Source: Sphingosinicella sp. LHD-64 | GTDB lineage: Bacteria > Pseudomonadota > Alphaproteobacteria > Sphingomonadales > Sphingomonadaceae | Direction: 5' to 3' | Length of the DNA: 64,000 bases | Assembly (NCBI RefSeq): GCF_031157375.1 | Contig: NZ_JAVIFV010000001.1 | Span: forward strand, 434,001-498,000 | Part shown: piece by piece, positions 31,367 to 39,645 of the stretch | How positions within the stretch are numbered: the first letter of the stretch is position 1 | How the letters are laid out: every line of letters begins with the position of its first letter | Translations under genes and position numbers: made by a program | The notes under the pieces: generated by a model | The model's input: only the letters and a program-made list of their open reading frames with translations | Databases searched by the model: none | What the model was told of the DNA's origin: nothing

Positions 31367-31424
31367 CCGGCAACGAACCCGTCCGTCGGGCGTTCTCCAT
31401 GCAAACCAGCCGAGGAGACGTCCG

Positions 31425-31589
31425 ATGACGGTCATTGCTTCCCGGCGTTTCGTCCTGGTCGCCTCGCCGAGCGCGACCGAATGGATCGGGGAGGTTCTGA
31501 GACGGATCTTCCCCTGTTCAGAGGATTTGCCCCGTCCGATCGGGCGACTGGTCGAGCGACTGGGCGGAGGTGACAGGACCGCCGGATGA
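31425..31589 (+). CDS. Small ORF, hypothetical 54-residue protein
   Basis: Starts MTVIASRRFVLVASPSA, continues TEWIGEVLRRIF and ends GGGDRTAG. GCCGAGGAGACGTCC gives a good ribosome site, and the stop lies 4 bases before a strong bidirectional terminator, so the frame is plausibly transcribed and translated. A two-cysteine-free basic amphipathic stretch is seen, but no known family. Could be a small protein, or a leader-like ORF at the end of the DUF885 transcript. Confidence 0.4.
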   Translation: MTVIASRRFVLVASPSATEWIGEVLRRIFPCSEDLPRPIGRLVERLGGGDRTAG

Positions 31590-31592
31590 AAG

Positions 31593-31625
31593 AAGGGAGG
31601 ACCAGTTCGACTGGCCCTCCCTTTT
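31593..31625. terminator. Bidirectional intrinsic terminator between a small ORF and dnaA
   Basis: Stem AAGGGAGG and CCAG on the left paired with CTGG and CCTCCCTT on the right, TTCGA loop, then TTTT on the plus strand. Serves rightward transcripts, and leftward from dnaA with a shorter T-run. Confidence 0.8.
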
Positions 31626-31645
31626 CTCCCCCTAGAGAGATTGAA

Positions 31646-33052
31646 TCAGCTCTCCAGCTGGCGCGTCAGCAGGCGGATGTCCGAATCGAGTTCGGGGTCC
31701 TGGGCGCGCAGCTTCTCGATCTGGCGGACGGCGTGGATCACCGTCGTGTGATCGCGTCCGCCGAAACGGCGGCCGATCTCCGGCAGCGAGCGCGGCGTCA
31801 GCTGCTTGGAGAGATACATCGCGACCTGGCGCGGCCGGGCGACCTCGCGGGCGCGGCGGGCGCTGGTCATCTCGGCCTTGCGGATGCGGTAATGGTCGGA
31901 GACGCGGGTCTGGATCTCGTCGATCGAGATGCGGCGCTGGTTGGCGCGCAGGATGTTGGCGAGCACCTCGCTGACGAAATCGAGGTCGATCGCCCGGTTC
32001 TGCATCACCGCATAGGCGGCGATACGGTTCAGCGCGCCTTCGAGCTCGCGGACGTTCGAGCTGATCCGCTTGGCGAGGAACATCACCACGTCCTCGGGCA
32101 CCGAGACGTCGGGCAGCTGCTCGAGCTTCTTGGTGATGATGTTGAGGCGCAGCTCCAGATCGGCCGCGTTGATGTCCGCGACCAGGCCCCAGGACAGGCG
32201 CGAGAGGATGCGCGGCTCGATCCCGTCGAGGTCCTGCGGCGCGCGGTCCGAGCTGATCACCAGCCGGCGCCCGGCCGAGATGATCTCGTTCATCGTGTGA
32301 AAGAATTCTTCCTGGGTCGATTCCTTGCCGGCGATGAACTGGACATCGTCGATCATCAGCAGGTCGGCGGAGCGCAACTGCTGCTTGAACTGGATCGTCT
32401 CGTTGGCGCGCAGCGCCGCGACGAACTCGACCATGAACTTCTCGGCCGACATGTAGATGATCTTCGCCCGCGGCCGCAGGCGATGGAATTCGTGGCCGAT
32501 CGCGTGCAGCAGGTGCGTCTTGCCGCGCCCGGTGCCGCCATGGATGAAGAGCGGGTTGAACGCGACATTGTCGGCCGTCGCGAGCGTCCGCGCCGCGTTG
32601 AACGCGACCTCGTTCGCCTTGCCGACGACGAAATTCTCGAAGCGGTAGCGCGGCTCCAGCGAGACGGCATAGGCGCCGGGCGCCTGCGCCGTCCCGGGCG
32701 CGGGCGCTTCGGGCGCCGGGATCTCGACGACGGCGGCGGTGCGCGGCGCCGCCGAGCCGACGCCGATCTGGATGCGCTTCACCTCGGGCATGCGCGCGCG
32801 CCATGCGAGCGCGAGCCGCTCGGCGAAATGGGTCTGCACCCAATCGGCCATGAACTGGGACGGCAGTTCCAGCTTCAGCATGCCGGCCTCGGCATCGAAG
32901 CTGCCCAGCGCGATCGGACGCAGCCAGCCGTCGAAGGTGCGCGCCCCGCAATCGCGGCGCAGACTCGCCCGAATCGACTCCCACGCGGCAACGATCGGTT
33001 CCGGACCGACATCCGACTTCGACACTGACTTGCTCGCCGGCATCTGCGCCAC
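31646..33052 (-). CDS. dnaA: Chromosomal replication initiator DnaA
   Basis: 468 residues. Domain I ([23 protein letters not shown]), a variable linker to about 120, the AAA+ domain III with Walker [14 protein letters not shown] and Walker [13 protein letters not shown], and domain IV with the DnaA-box recognition helix motif [12 protein letters not shown]. Starts at GTG 33052 with GGGGAG upstream; an ATG three codons inside is an alternative. Upstream of it on the minus strand is rpsT; there is no dnaN-recF next to it, as usual in this class. Confidence 0.97.
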   Translation of the reverse strand: MAQMPASKSVSKSDVGPEPIVAAWESIRASLRRDCGARTFDGWLRPIALGSFDAEAGMLKLELPSQFMADWVQTHFAERLALAWRARMPEVKRIQIGVGSAAPRTAAVVEIPAPEAPAPGTAQAPGAYAVSLEPRYRFENFVVGKANEVAFNAARTLATADNVAFNPLFIHGGTGRGKTHLLHAIGHEFHRLRPRAKIIYMSAEKFMVEFVAALRANETIQFKQQLRSADLLMIDDVQFIAGKESTQEEFFHTMNEIISAGRRLVISSDRAPQDLDGIEPRILSRLSWGLVADINAADLELRLNIITKKLEQLPDVSVPEDVVMFLAKRISSNVRELEGALNRIAAYAVMQNRAIDLDFVSEVLANILRANQRRISIDEIQTRVSDHYRIRKAEMTSARRAREVARPRQVAMYLSKQLTPRSLPEIGRRFGGRDHTTVIHAVRQIEKLRAQDPELDSDIRLLTRQLES

Positions 33053-33460
33053 CCTTACTCCCCTTAGCCTCTCTGCCGCTTCCCGAAGGCGGCCTGTTCA
33101 GGGCACAAAACTCCTCCGTACGGCGAATCCCCCGGCGCGCCGTGACCCAAGTTCGTCTTGCTGTTGCGTCCGGCAGGGGAGATTCGCCCGGCCGGAAAGG
33201 GTGTTTTAGGAACCCGACCGGAGTCCGATCAAGGGTAAAGAAAGCGTCACAAAAAAATAATCCGGGTTGACTTGGAAAAAACGGCGGAAGTCCGCCCTCT
33301 TTGTAATATTACACAAGTAATTCAACGTGTTGCCGCAAGACAGCATAGCCTCGGTCCGCGAATCGCGGAAAGTCCTAGGTTTTTCATGAACCTGTCTCGC
33401 AAGCGCAAAAAACCCGCCGGCTGGAAGCCGGCGGGCCTCATTTTCAGCCTTTCAAAGGCC
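33053..33460. other. 408-base dnaA leader/promoter region
   Basis: No gene seen. It holds the rpsT terminator (33407-33435), a perfect 12-bp palindrome TGTAATATTACA at 33302-33313 in an AT-rich stretch, and a hairpin GGCGG-ACTT-CCGCC followed by TTTTTT on the dnaA strand (33276-33296). A weak minus-strand promoter (TTGATC, 18 bases, TAAAAC) can be read closer to dnaA. I find no clear cluster of DnaA boxes, so nothing marks this as the origin. Confidence 0.5.
33407..33435 (-). terminator. Intrinsic terminator of rpsT
   Basis: Perfect CCCGCCGGC/GCCGGCGGG stem with a 5-base loop followed by TTTTTT on the minus strand, 26 bases after the rpsT stop. Confidence 0.9.
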
Positions 33461-33724
33461 TTAGGCGAGCGCGGTCAGACGCCGCGTCAGGCGAGACAGC
33501 TTGCGCGCCGCCATATTCTTGTGGAGCACGCCCTTGGCGACGCCCCGTGCCAGCTCCGGCTGCACGCGCTTCAGCGCCTCGGCGGCCTGAGTCTTGTCGC
33601 CGGCGGCCAGCGCCGACTCGACCTGCTTCACGAAGGTCCGAATGCGGCTCACGCGCGCGCCGTTGATCTCGGTGCGGCGGGCATTGCGGCGGATGCGTTT
33701 CTTAGCCTGCGGCGTATTCGCCAT
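33461..33724 (-). CDS. rpsT: 30S ribosomal protein S20
   Basis: 87 residues, basic, starting [21 protein letters not shown] and ending [13 protein letters not shown], with the central alpha-helical stretch ([21 protein letters not shown]) typical of S20. Binds the 5' domain of 16S rRNA. Placed between mutM and dnaA, a common alphaproteobacterial order. Its leader overlaps a terminator-like hairpin (33749-33772). Confidence 0.98.
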   Translation of the reverse strand: MANTPQAKKRIRRNARRTEINGARVSRIRTFVKQVESALAAGDKTQAAEALKRVQPELARGVAKGVLHKNMAARKLSRLTRRLTALA

Positions 33725-33748
33725 GTACTTGCCTCGTCACGATAAATG

Positions 33749-33772
33749 AAAAAGGCGCGGCTTCACCGCACC
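33749..33772 (-). terminator. Terminator-like hairpin between mutM and rpsT
   Basis: GGTGCGG/CCGCGCC stem (one G-T pair), TGAAG loop and TTTTT run on the minus strand, 25 bases before the rpsT start. Either ends mutM transcripts, with rpsT using a promoter packed into the same bases, or acts as an rpsT leader attenuator. Confidence 0.6.
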
Positions 33773-33816
33773 CGTTGAGGGAGCGCCTCTACGCGCACAG
33801 CGCACGCGGGTCAAGA

Positions 33817-34632
33817 TCAGCGCTGGCATTTGGCGCAGAAGAAGGTCGAACGGCCCGAATCGACCCGGCGCCGGATCGCCGCGCCACACCGCGGACAGGG
33901 CTGCCCCTCGCGCCCGTAGACGCGCCAGTTCGAGGAAAAATAGCCGAGTTCGCCACTGGGCTGGACATAGTCCCGCAGGGTCGAACCGCCGGCTTCGATC
34001 GCCGCGCGGAGCACGGCCTTCACCGCCTCCGCGAGCCGATCGAGCCGTGGCCGCGAGATGCGACCGGCCTCGCGTCCCGGATGGATCTGCGCCAGGTTGA
34101 GGGCATCACAGACGTAGATGTTGCCGAGCCCCGCGACGATCCGCTGGTCGAGCAGCATCGCCTTGACCGGCGCGACCCGGCTCGCGAATGCCCCGGCCAG
34201 ATAGGCGCCATCGAACCCGCTGCCGAGCGGCTCCGGACCCATGGCGGCGAAGGGCGGCATCGCGTCCAGCCGATCGGTCGGAACGAGGTCGATCGAGCCG
34301 AAGCGACGGGGATCGTTGAGCGCCAGCCGCCGGCCCTCGTCGGTCTCGATCACGACATGATCGTGGACACGCAGCTCCTTCGGGTCGATCCGCCAGCTGC
34401 CCGACATGCCGAGATGAAAGACGAGCGTGTCGCCACGGTCGGTCTCGATCAGCCCATATTTGGCGCGGCGCCCGAGCCGCGTCACCCGCGCGCCGGTGAT
34501 CCGCTGGCGCAGGTCCGGCGGAAACGGCCGCCGAAGGTCGCCGCGGCGCAGCTCGATCGAAACGATCCGCCGCCCTTCGAGCACCGGCGTGAGACCGCGG
34601 ACGGTGGTTTCGACCTCGGGCAGCTCAGGCAT
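33817..34632 (-). CDS. mutM: Formamidopyrimidine-DNA glycosylase
   Basis: 271 residues. The processed N-terminus MPELPEVETTVRGL provides the catalytic Pro and Glu; the conserved Lys in RRAKYGL and the H2TH segment (VAGLGNIYVCDALNLAQIHP) are present, as is the C-terminal zinc finger CPRC-16-CAKC. Removes 8-oxoguanine and formamidopyrimidine lesions. The start at 34632 places the catalytic Pro second. Diverges from ubiE over a 58-base region. Confidence 0.97.
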   Translation of the reverse strand: MPELPEVETTVRGLTPVLEGRRIVSIELRRGDLRRPFPPDLRQRITGARVTRLGRRAKYGLIETDRGDTLVFHLGMSGSWRIDPKELRVHDHVVIETDEGRRLALNDPRRFGSIDLVPTDRLDAMPPFAAMGPEPLGSGFDGAYLAGAFASRVAPVKAMLLDQRIVAGLGNIYVCDALNLAQIHPGREAGRISRPRLDRLAEAVKAVLRAAIEAGGSTLRDYVQPSGELGYFSSNWRVYGREGQPCPRCGAAIRRRVDSGRSTFFCAKCQR

Positions 34633-34690
34633 GATCGCTCGCGAATAGAGACGTGCACATTTGCTGTTCCCCCTGCTAGAGGCGGGCGCG

Positions 34691-35419
34691 ATGGACAAGG
34701 TATCTTTCGGCCACGAGGATGTTTCGCCCGAGGAGAAGACCCGGCGGGTGCGCGGCGTCTTCTCGAGCGTCGCGACGCGCTACGACCTGATGAACGACCT
34801 GATGTCGGGCGGACAGCATCGCCTGTGGAAGAATCTGTTCGTCCGCAAGGTGCGGCCGCGCGCGGGCGAGTCGATCCTCGACATGGCCGGCGGCACCGGC
34901 GACATCGCCTTCCGGATGGCGCGGACCGGCGCGCGGATCACGGTGGCCGACATCAATCCGGAGATGCTTGGCGTGGGCATGGAGCGGGCGAAGGCGCGCG
35001 GGATCGACGGCCTCGCCTGGGCCGAGGAGAATGCCGAGACGCTCTCCTTCGCCGACAAGCGCTTCGATGCCTATACGATCGCGTTCGGCATCCGCAACGT
35101 GACCGACATTCCGGCGGCGCTCCGGGACGCCCATCGCGTGCTCCGCCTCGGCGGGCGATTCTATTGCCTGGAATTCTCGCAGACCCGCTGGCCCGGCTTC
35201 GCCAAAATCTACGAGACCTACTCCCGGCGGATCGTGCCGCAGATCGGCAAGATCGTGACCAAGGATGCGGACAGCTACCGCTATCTGATCGAATCGATCG
35301 AGCGCTTCCCGAACCTGGGCGCGTTCGCGCGGATGATCGAGGCGGCCGGCTTTCGCAACGTGAAGGCCGAGCCGATCCTCGGCGGCCTCGTCGCCATCCA
35401 CAGCGGCTGGAAGCTTTGA
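34691..35419 (+). CDS. ubiE: Demethylmenaquinone/ubiquinone methyltransferase UbiE
   Basis: 242 residues. SAM-binding motif I ILDMAGGTGDIAFRMA, then FSSVATRYDLMNDLMSGGQHRLWK (UbiE signature near the N-terminus) and CLEFSQ...YRYLIESIERFPN. Performs the C-methylation step of ubiquinone synthesis. An upstream in-frame extension is discarded because the ATG at 34691 fits the family N-terminus. The TGA overlaps the TTG start of ubiB. Confidence 0.96.
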   Translation: MDKVSFGHEDVSPEEKTRRVRGVFSSVATRYDLMNDLMSGGQHRLWKNLFVRKVRPRAGESILDMAGGTGDIAFRMARTGARITVADINPEMLGVGMERAKARGIDGLAWAEENAETLSFADKRFDAYTIAFGIRNVTDIPAALRDAHRVLRLGGRFYCLEFSQTRWPGFAKIYETYSRRIVPQIGKIVTKDADSYRYLIESIERFPNLGAFARMIEAAGFRNVKAEPILGGLVAIHSGWKL

Positions 35420-36948
35420 CCGCGTCAGTCGTCCATGTCTGGCGGCTCCTGAAGTGGGGCCGGGTGCTGGCGCGGCATGGCGCGCTGCGCGGGATCGAGC
35501 ACGATCCGAACACGCCGGCGCCGGTGCGGCGGCTGTGCAAGCTCGCCCGTTTCGGCGCGCGCGTGCCGAAGGTGCCGACCTACGCCACCGCCTTCCAGGA
35601 GATCGGGCCGGCCGCGATCAAGTTCGGCCAGGCGCTCGCGACCCGGCCGGATCTGGTCGGCGAGGAGGCGATGCGCAACCTCGCGATGCTGCAGGACCGG
35701 CTGCCGCCGGCGCCGTTCGACAAGATCAGGGCGGCGATCGAGCAGGGCCTCGGCAAGCCGATCGACCAGCTCTTCTCGCATATCGATCCGGAGCCGGTCG
35801 GCGCCGCCTCGATCGCCCAGGTCCACCGGGCGATCACCACCGAGGGCCGCGAGGTCGCGGTGAAGGTCCTGCGGCCGAACATCGAGGAGGATTTCGCCGC
35901 CGCGATCGAGACCTACGAATGGGGGGCTGCCCAGGTCGAGGCAATGGGCGGCGAGGCGGCGCGCCTGCGGCCGCGGCTGGTGATCGCCACCTTCCGGCAG
36001 TGGACCAACCGCGAGCTCGATCTCAGGCAGGAGGCGGCTTCGGCGTCGGAGCTCAAGCAGAATCTCGTCGCGGAGAGCGGCTTCTTCGTTCCCGAGATCG
36101 ACTGGAGCCGCACGTCGCGCCGCGTGATGACGCTGGAGTGGATCGACGGCATCAAGCTGACCGACCGCGAAGGGCTGGTCCGCGCCGGCCACGACCTCAA
36201 GGCACTGGCCGCGATCCTGGTGCGCGCCTTCCTGCGCCAGGCAGTGGTCGACGGCTTCTTTCACGCCGATCTCCACCAGGGCAATCTCTTCGCCCTGCCC
36301 GACGGGCGGCTCGCGGCGATCGATTTCGGGATCATGGGCCGGATCAACCGCCAGGCGCGGATCTGGCTCGCCGAGATCCTCTACGGCCTCATCACCGGCA
36401 ATTACCGCCGCGTCGCCGAAATCCATTTCGAGGCGCAGTATGTGCCGCCGCACCATAATATCGACGAGTTCGCGACCGCGCTCCGGGCGGTGGGCGAGCC
36501 GATCCGCGGCCTGCCGGCCAAGGAGGTGTCGATCGGCCACATGCTCGACGGCCTGTTCAAGATCACCCGCGACTTCGACATGCGGACACAGCCGCATCTG
36601 CTGCTTCTGCAGAAGACGATGGTGATGGAGGAAGGCGTCGCCACGTCGCTCGATCCCGACATCAACATGTGGGAGACGGCCGAACCCTTCCTGACCGAAT
36701 GGGTGCGCAGCGAGCTGGGCCCGGAAGTGCGGATCGCGGACGAGATCGTCCGGGGCGCCCGGCTGCTGCGCAGGCTCCCCGACCTCGTCCGGCGGATCGA
36801 CCACTATTATCCCGCACCCGGCGCCGCGCCGCCGGCGCCGCCGCTGCCGGAAATCCTGGTGATCCGCCCGCTCGGCTGGATGCGCTATGCCGTCACCGCC
36901 TTCATCGCTGCGGCAGCTGGGGCGGGGGCGGTCCTTCTTCTTCGTTGA
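35416..36948 (+). CDS. ubiB: UbiB ABC1-family protein kinase-like protein
   Basis: 510 residues. KxGQ motif in IKFGQALATRPDL, the A-rich loop EPVGAASIAQVHRA, the kinase-like HADLHQGNLFALPDG and AIDFGIMG motifs, and a C-terminal membrane segment (RYAVTAFIAAAAGAGAVLLL). Needed for ubiquinone biosynthesis, probably as an ATPase on the membrane. Start TTG at 35416 overlaps the ubiE stop by 4 bases; no ATG or GTG lies closer to the conserved N-terminus. Confidence 0.95.
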   Translation: MTASVVHVWRLLKWGRVLARHGALRGIEHDPNTPAPVRRLCKLARFGARVPKVPTYATAFQEIGPAAIKFGQALATRPDLVGEEAMRNLAMLQDRLPPAPFDKIRAAIEQGLGKPIDQLFSHIDPEPVGAASIAQVHRAITTEGREVAVKVLRPNIEEDFAAAIETYEWGAAQVEAMGGEAARLRPRLVIATFRQWTNRELDLRQEAASASELKQNLVAESGFFVPEIDWSRTSRRVMTLEWIDGIKLTDREGLVRAGHDLKALAAILVRAFLRQAVVDGFFHADLHQGNLFALPDGRLAAIDFGIMGRINRQARIWLAEILYGLITGNYRRVAEIHFEAQYVPPHHNIDEFATALRAVGEPIRGLPAKEVSIGHMLDGLFKITRDFDMRTQPHLLLLQKTMVMEEGVATSLDPDINMWETAEPFLTEWVRSELGPEVRIADEIVRGARLLRRLPDLVRRIDHYYPAPGAAPPAPPLPEILVIRPLGWMRYAVTAFIAAAAGAGAVLLLR

Positions 36949-36981
36949 AATCCACCCTTGATGCGCATACCTTATGCGCAT
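36945..36981 (+). promoter_or_regulatory. ccdAB promoter with doubled 8-bp palindromic operator
   Basis: TTGAAA (36945-36950), 17-base spacer, TACCTT (36968-36973). The 8-bp palindrome ATGCGCAT occurs twice, at 36961-36968 and 36974-36981, bracketing the -10. CcdA-type antitoxins repress their own promoters, so these are good operator candidates. Transcription would start near 36980, at the second ATG, implying a leaderless mRNA. Confidence 0.5.
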
Positions 36982-37225
36982 GAACGCTCCCGGCAAGGTC
37001 TCGTCCACCAAGCGGGCGACAAACGTCTCGCTTAGGTCCGACCTGATTGACGAAGCGAAGAAGCTCGGCATCAACATATCGGAAGCCTGCGAACAGGGTC
37101 TGGAGAAGGAAGTCGCCCGGTCTCGTCGGGAGGTGTGGCTGGAACAAAATCGCGAAGCGATTGAGGCCGCCAACGCCTGGGTCGAAAAGCACGGCTTGCC
37201 GCTTGCACGCTATCGGCAATTCTGA
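36980..37225 (+). CDS. ccdA: CcdA-type antitoxin
   Basis: 81 residues from the ATG at 36980 (a second ATG at 36974 falls in the predicted -10 box and would add two residues). A ribbon-helix-helix N-terminus (STKRATNVSLRSDLIDEAKKLGINISEACEQG) and a C-terminal toxin-binding tail (REVWLEQNREAIEAANAWVEKHGLPLARYRQF) match CcdA. Expected to bind and neutralise CcdB and repress the operon. Its TGA overlaps the ccdB ATG (TGATG). Confidence 0.85.
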   Translation: MNAPGKVSSTKRATNVSLRSDLIDEAKKLGINISEACEQGLEKEVARSRREVWLEQNREAIEAANAWVEKHGLPLARYRQF

Positions 37226-37524
37226 TGCCCCGTTTCGACGTGCACCGCATGCAAGAGGGCGAGGGATACCTGATCGATTGTCAGGCCGACCTCCTGCATG
37301 GCCTCAACACCAGGCTGGTCGTTCCGCTGCTGCGCCCCGGCGAAGGGCCTCCTCCAATTTCGCGGCTCAATCCGGCATTCCGCATCCGGGACACGGATGT
37401 CGTGATGTACACACAATTCGCCGCATCGGTGCCGGTGCGCGAGCTCGGCGAACCCGTGGCCTCCCTGATGGACGAGGATCATGCGATCATGAATGCGTTC
37501 GACATGCTGCTGACAGGATATTGA
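37225..37524 (+). CDS. ccdB: CcdB-type gyrase toxin
   Basis: 99 residues: MPRFDVHRMQEGEGYLIDCQADLL, NTRLVVPLLRP, LNPAFRI, VVMYTQFAASVPVRELGEPVASL and the C-terminal IMNAFDMLLTGY. In plasmid F CcdB poisons DNA gyrase through its C-terminal residues Trp-Gly-Ile; this copy ends with Thr-Gly-Tyr, as many chromosomal CcdB relatives do. Expected toxin of the pair with the preceding gene. It sits between ubiB and coaBC, 4 bases before coaBC. Confidence 0.85.
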   Translation: MPRFDVHRMQEGEGYLIDCQADLLHGLNTRLVVPLLRPGEGPPPISRLNPAFRIRDTDVVMYTQFAASVPVRELGEPVASLMDEDHAIMNAFDMLLTGY

Positions 37525-37528
37525 CCGG

Positions 37529-38749
37529 ATGAACGGCAAGAAGATCCTCCTGATCGTCGGCGGCGGGATCGCGGCCTACAAGGCGTGCGAGCTCGTCCGG
37601 CTGATCCGCAAGGCGGGCGGCAGCGTGCGCTGCGTGCTGACCGTCGGCGGCGCCCATTTCGTGACGCCGATGACGCTGGCGGCTCTCTCCGAAAGCCAGG
37701 TGTTCACCAATCTCTTCGACCTCAAGGACGAGGCGGAGATGGGGCATATCCAGCTGTCCCGCGAGGCCGATCTCGTCGTGGTCGCGCCGGCCACCGCGGA
37801 CCTGATGGCAAAGATGGCGGCGGGAATGGCAGACGATCTCGCCACCACCCTCCTGCTCGCGACCGACAAGAAGGTGCTTGCCGCGCCCGCGATGAACGTG
37901 CGGATGTGGCTGCACGAGGCGACGCAGCGCAACGTCGCCCGGCTGCGCGACGACGGCGTCACGGTCATGACGCCCGACGAGGGCGAGATGGCCTGCGGGG
38001 AATATGGGCCGGGGCGCCTGCCCGAGCCGGAAGCGATCCTCGACGCGATCGAACGGATGCTGGGTGCGCCCGATCCGCTGGCGGACCAGCCCGATTTCGC
38101 GCCGGATGCCCCGCTCGCCGGACGGCATATCCTGGTCACCGCCGGGCCGACGCATGAGCCGATCGATCCGGTGCGCGTGCTCGCCAACCGTTCGTCGGGC
38201 AAGCAGGGCTTCGCGATCGCCGCCGCGCTTGGCGCCCTGGGCGCAAGGGTGACGCTGGTGGCCGGGCCGGTCAGCCTGCCCACGCCCGGGGGCGTGACCC
38301 GCATCGATGTCGAAACCGCCCGCGAGATGGCCGAGGCGGTGGACCGGGCCCTGCCCGCCGACGCCGCAGTGATGGTGGCCGCGGTTGCGGACTGGCGCGT
38401 CGAGCCGGCCGCATCGAAGATCAAGAAAGGCCCGGAGGGGCCGCCGCGCCTGTCGCTCGTCGAAAATCCGGACATCCTTGCCGAACTGGCGGTTTCGTCC
38501 AGGCGCCCCAGGCTGTTGATCGGCTTCGCGGCGGAAACCGACAATGTCGTCGGCAATGCTCAGGCGAAGCGGGAGCGCAAGGGGGCCGACTGGATCGTGG
38601 CGAACGACGTCTCCGGCGACGTGATGGGCGGGACCAACAACCGCGTTCATTTGATCACCGCCCAGGGCATCGAGAACTGGGACCCTGCTCCGAAGGCGGA
38701 CATCGCCCGCAAGCTCGCCGAGAGGATCGCCGCCGCATTGGAGGGCTGA
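37529..38749 (+). CDS. coaBC: Bifunctional CoaBC (PPC decarboxylase / phosphopantothenoylcysteine synthetase)
   Basis: 406 residues. CoaC half: LLIVGGGIAAYKACELVRLI, PATADLMAKMAAGMADDL, PAMNVRMW and GEMACGEYG. CoaB half: ILVTAGPTHEPIDPVR, LANRSSGKQGFAIA, AAVADWRV, and LIGFAAETDN. Converts 4'-phosphopantothenate plus cysteine to 4'-phosphopantetheine in CoA synthesis. Linked to the ccd pair by position only. Followed 1 base later by a DoxX gene. Confidence 0.96.
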   Translation: MNGKKILLIVGGGIAAYKACELVRLIRKAGGSVRCVLTVGGAHFVTPMTLAALSESQVFTNLFDLKDEAEMGHIQLSREADLVVVAPATADLMAKMAAGMADDLATTLLLATDKKVLAAPAMNVRMWLHEATQRNVARLRDDGVTVMTPDEGEMACGEYGPGRLPEPEAILDAIERMLGAPDPLADQPDFAPDAPLAGRHILVTAGPTHEPIDPVRVLANRSSGKQGFAIAAALGALGARVTLVAGPVSLPTPGGVTRIDVETAREMAEAVDRALPADAAVMVAAVADWRVEPAASKIKKGPEGPPRLSLVENPDILAELAVSSRRPRLLIGFAAETDNVVGNAQAKRERKGADWIVANDVSGDVMGGTNNRVHLITAQGIENWDPAPKADIARKLAERIAAALEG

Positions 38750-38750
38750 G

Positions 38751-39179
38751 ATGCGGGACTGGTTGTTTCTGACGCCGCTGGCGCGCTTCGGCGACGCCGG
38801 GCTGCTGCTGCTGCGCTGGGTGACCGGTGCGTTCCTGATCTGGCAGAGCCATGACAATATCTTCAGCGCCGAGCGGATGGACGAGTTCGTCCGGTTCCTT
38901 ACCCAGTTCCATTTCCCGATGCCCGAGGCGATGGCGCCGCTCTGCGTCTGGGCGCAGTTCCTGTGCGGCTTCGCCTTCATCCTGGGCCTCTTCACCCGCT
39001 GGGCCGGCGTGGTAACGACGGTCGTCTTCATCGTCGCGGTGTGGATGGTGCACTGGCCGCAGGATTTCCCGGGCTGGTGGCCGGCGCTGATCCTCGTCTT
39101 TCTCGGAATCCTGTTTGCGACCCTTGGCGGCGGGCGCTACGCGCTCGACAATCCATACGAACCGCCAGGGACAAGATGA
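38751..39179 (+). CDS. DoxX-family membrane protein
   Basis: 142 residues with four membrane segments ([71 protein letters not shown]). The DoxX motif pattern (first-helix Arg, RWAG) is recognisable. Role unknown; possibly redox or terpenoid-quinone related given the ubiE/ubiB context, which is inference. Its TGA overlaps the dut ATG. Confidence 0.85.
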   Translation: MRDWLFLTPLARFGDAGLLLLRWVTGAFLIWQSHDNIFSAERMDEFVRFLTQFHFPMPEAMAPLCVWAQFLCGFAFILGLFTRWAGVVTTVVFIVAVWMVHWPQDFPGWWPALILVFLGILFATLGGGRYALDNPYEPPGTR

Positions 39180-39613
39180 TCCAGATCGAGCTGAAGCGCC
39201 TGCCCCACGGCGAGGGCCTCCCCCTCCCCGCTTATGCCACCGACCATGCCGCCGGCCTCGATGTGGTCGCAGCCGAGAGCCTCACGCTCGCGGCCGGGGC
39301 GCGCCATGCCGTCGCGACCGGCTTCGCCATCGCCATTCCCGAGGGCTATGAAGTTCAGGTCCGGCCGCGTTCGGGCCTGGCGCTCAAGCACGGCATCACC
39401 TGCCTCAACACGCCGGGGACGATCGATGCCGATTATCGCGGCGAGGTGAAGATCATCCTCGCCAATCTCGGCAGCGAGCCGTTCGAGATCGTCCGCGGCG
39501 AGCGGATCGCGCAGCTTGTTCCGGCGGCAGTGACCAAGGCAACGTTCGCGGAGATGGAGACGCTCAGCGACACGATCCGCGGCGCGGGCGGGTTCGGATC
39601 GACGGGCCGGTAG
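39176..39613 (+). CDS. dut: dUTP diphosphatase
   Basis: 145 residues with all five trimeric dUTPase motifs: [10 protein letters not shown] (1), [12 protein letters not shown] (2), [13 protein letters not shown] (3), [10 protein letters not shown]-type region [13 protein letters not shown] (4), and [11 protein letters not shown] (5). Hydrolyses dUTP to dUMP, limiting uracil in DNA and feeding dTMP. ATG overlaps the DoxX stop by four bases. Confidence 0.97.
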   Translation: MIQIELKRLPHGEGLPLPAYATDHAAGLDVVAAESLTLAAGARHAVATGFAIAIPEGYEVQVRPRSGLALKHGITCLNTPGTIDADYRGEVKIILANLGSEPFEIVRGERIAQLVPAAVTKATFAEMETLSDTIRGAGGFGSTGR

Positions 39614-39618
39614 CGCTC

Positions 39619-39645
39619 GGGCCGGGAAGCACCTAAGTCCGGCCC
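39619..39645. other. GGGCCGG/CCGGCCC inverted repeat abutting the thiF-like start
   Basis: Seven-base arms 13 bases apart end directly before the ATG at 39646, with no Shine-Dalgarno between them. It may be a terminator-like hairpin for dut or may regulate translation. Confidence 0.35.

Noticed and set aside
33053-33460. Possible origin of replication next to dnaA.
   Set aside because: AT-rich parts exist but no cluster of TTATCCACA-like boxes or gene markers such as hemE or parAB; in this class dnaA need not be at the origin.
33775-36948. A very long plus-strand open frame (1057 codons) running through mutM antisense and ubiE into ubiB.
   Set aside because: High GC makes stop codons rare; the coding evidence is for mutM (minus), ubiE and ubiB, and only the last part is a real protein.
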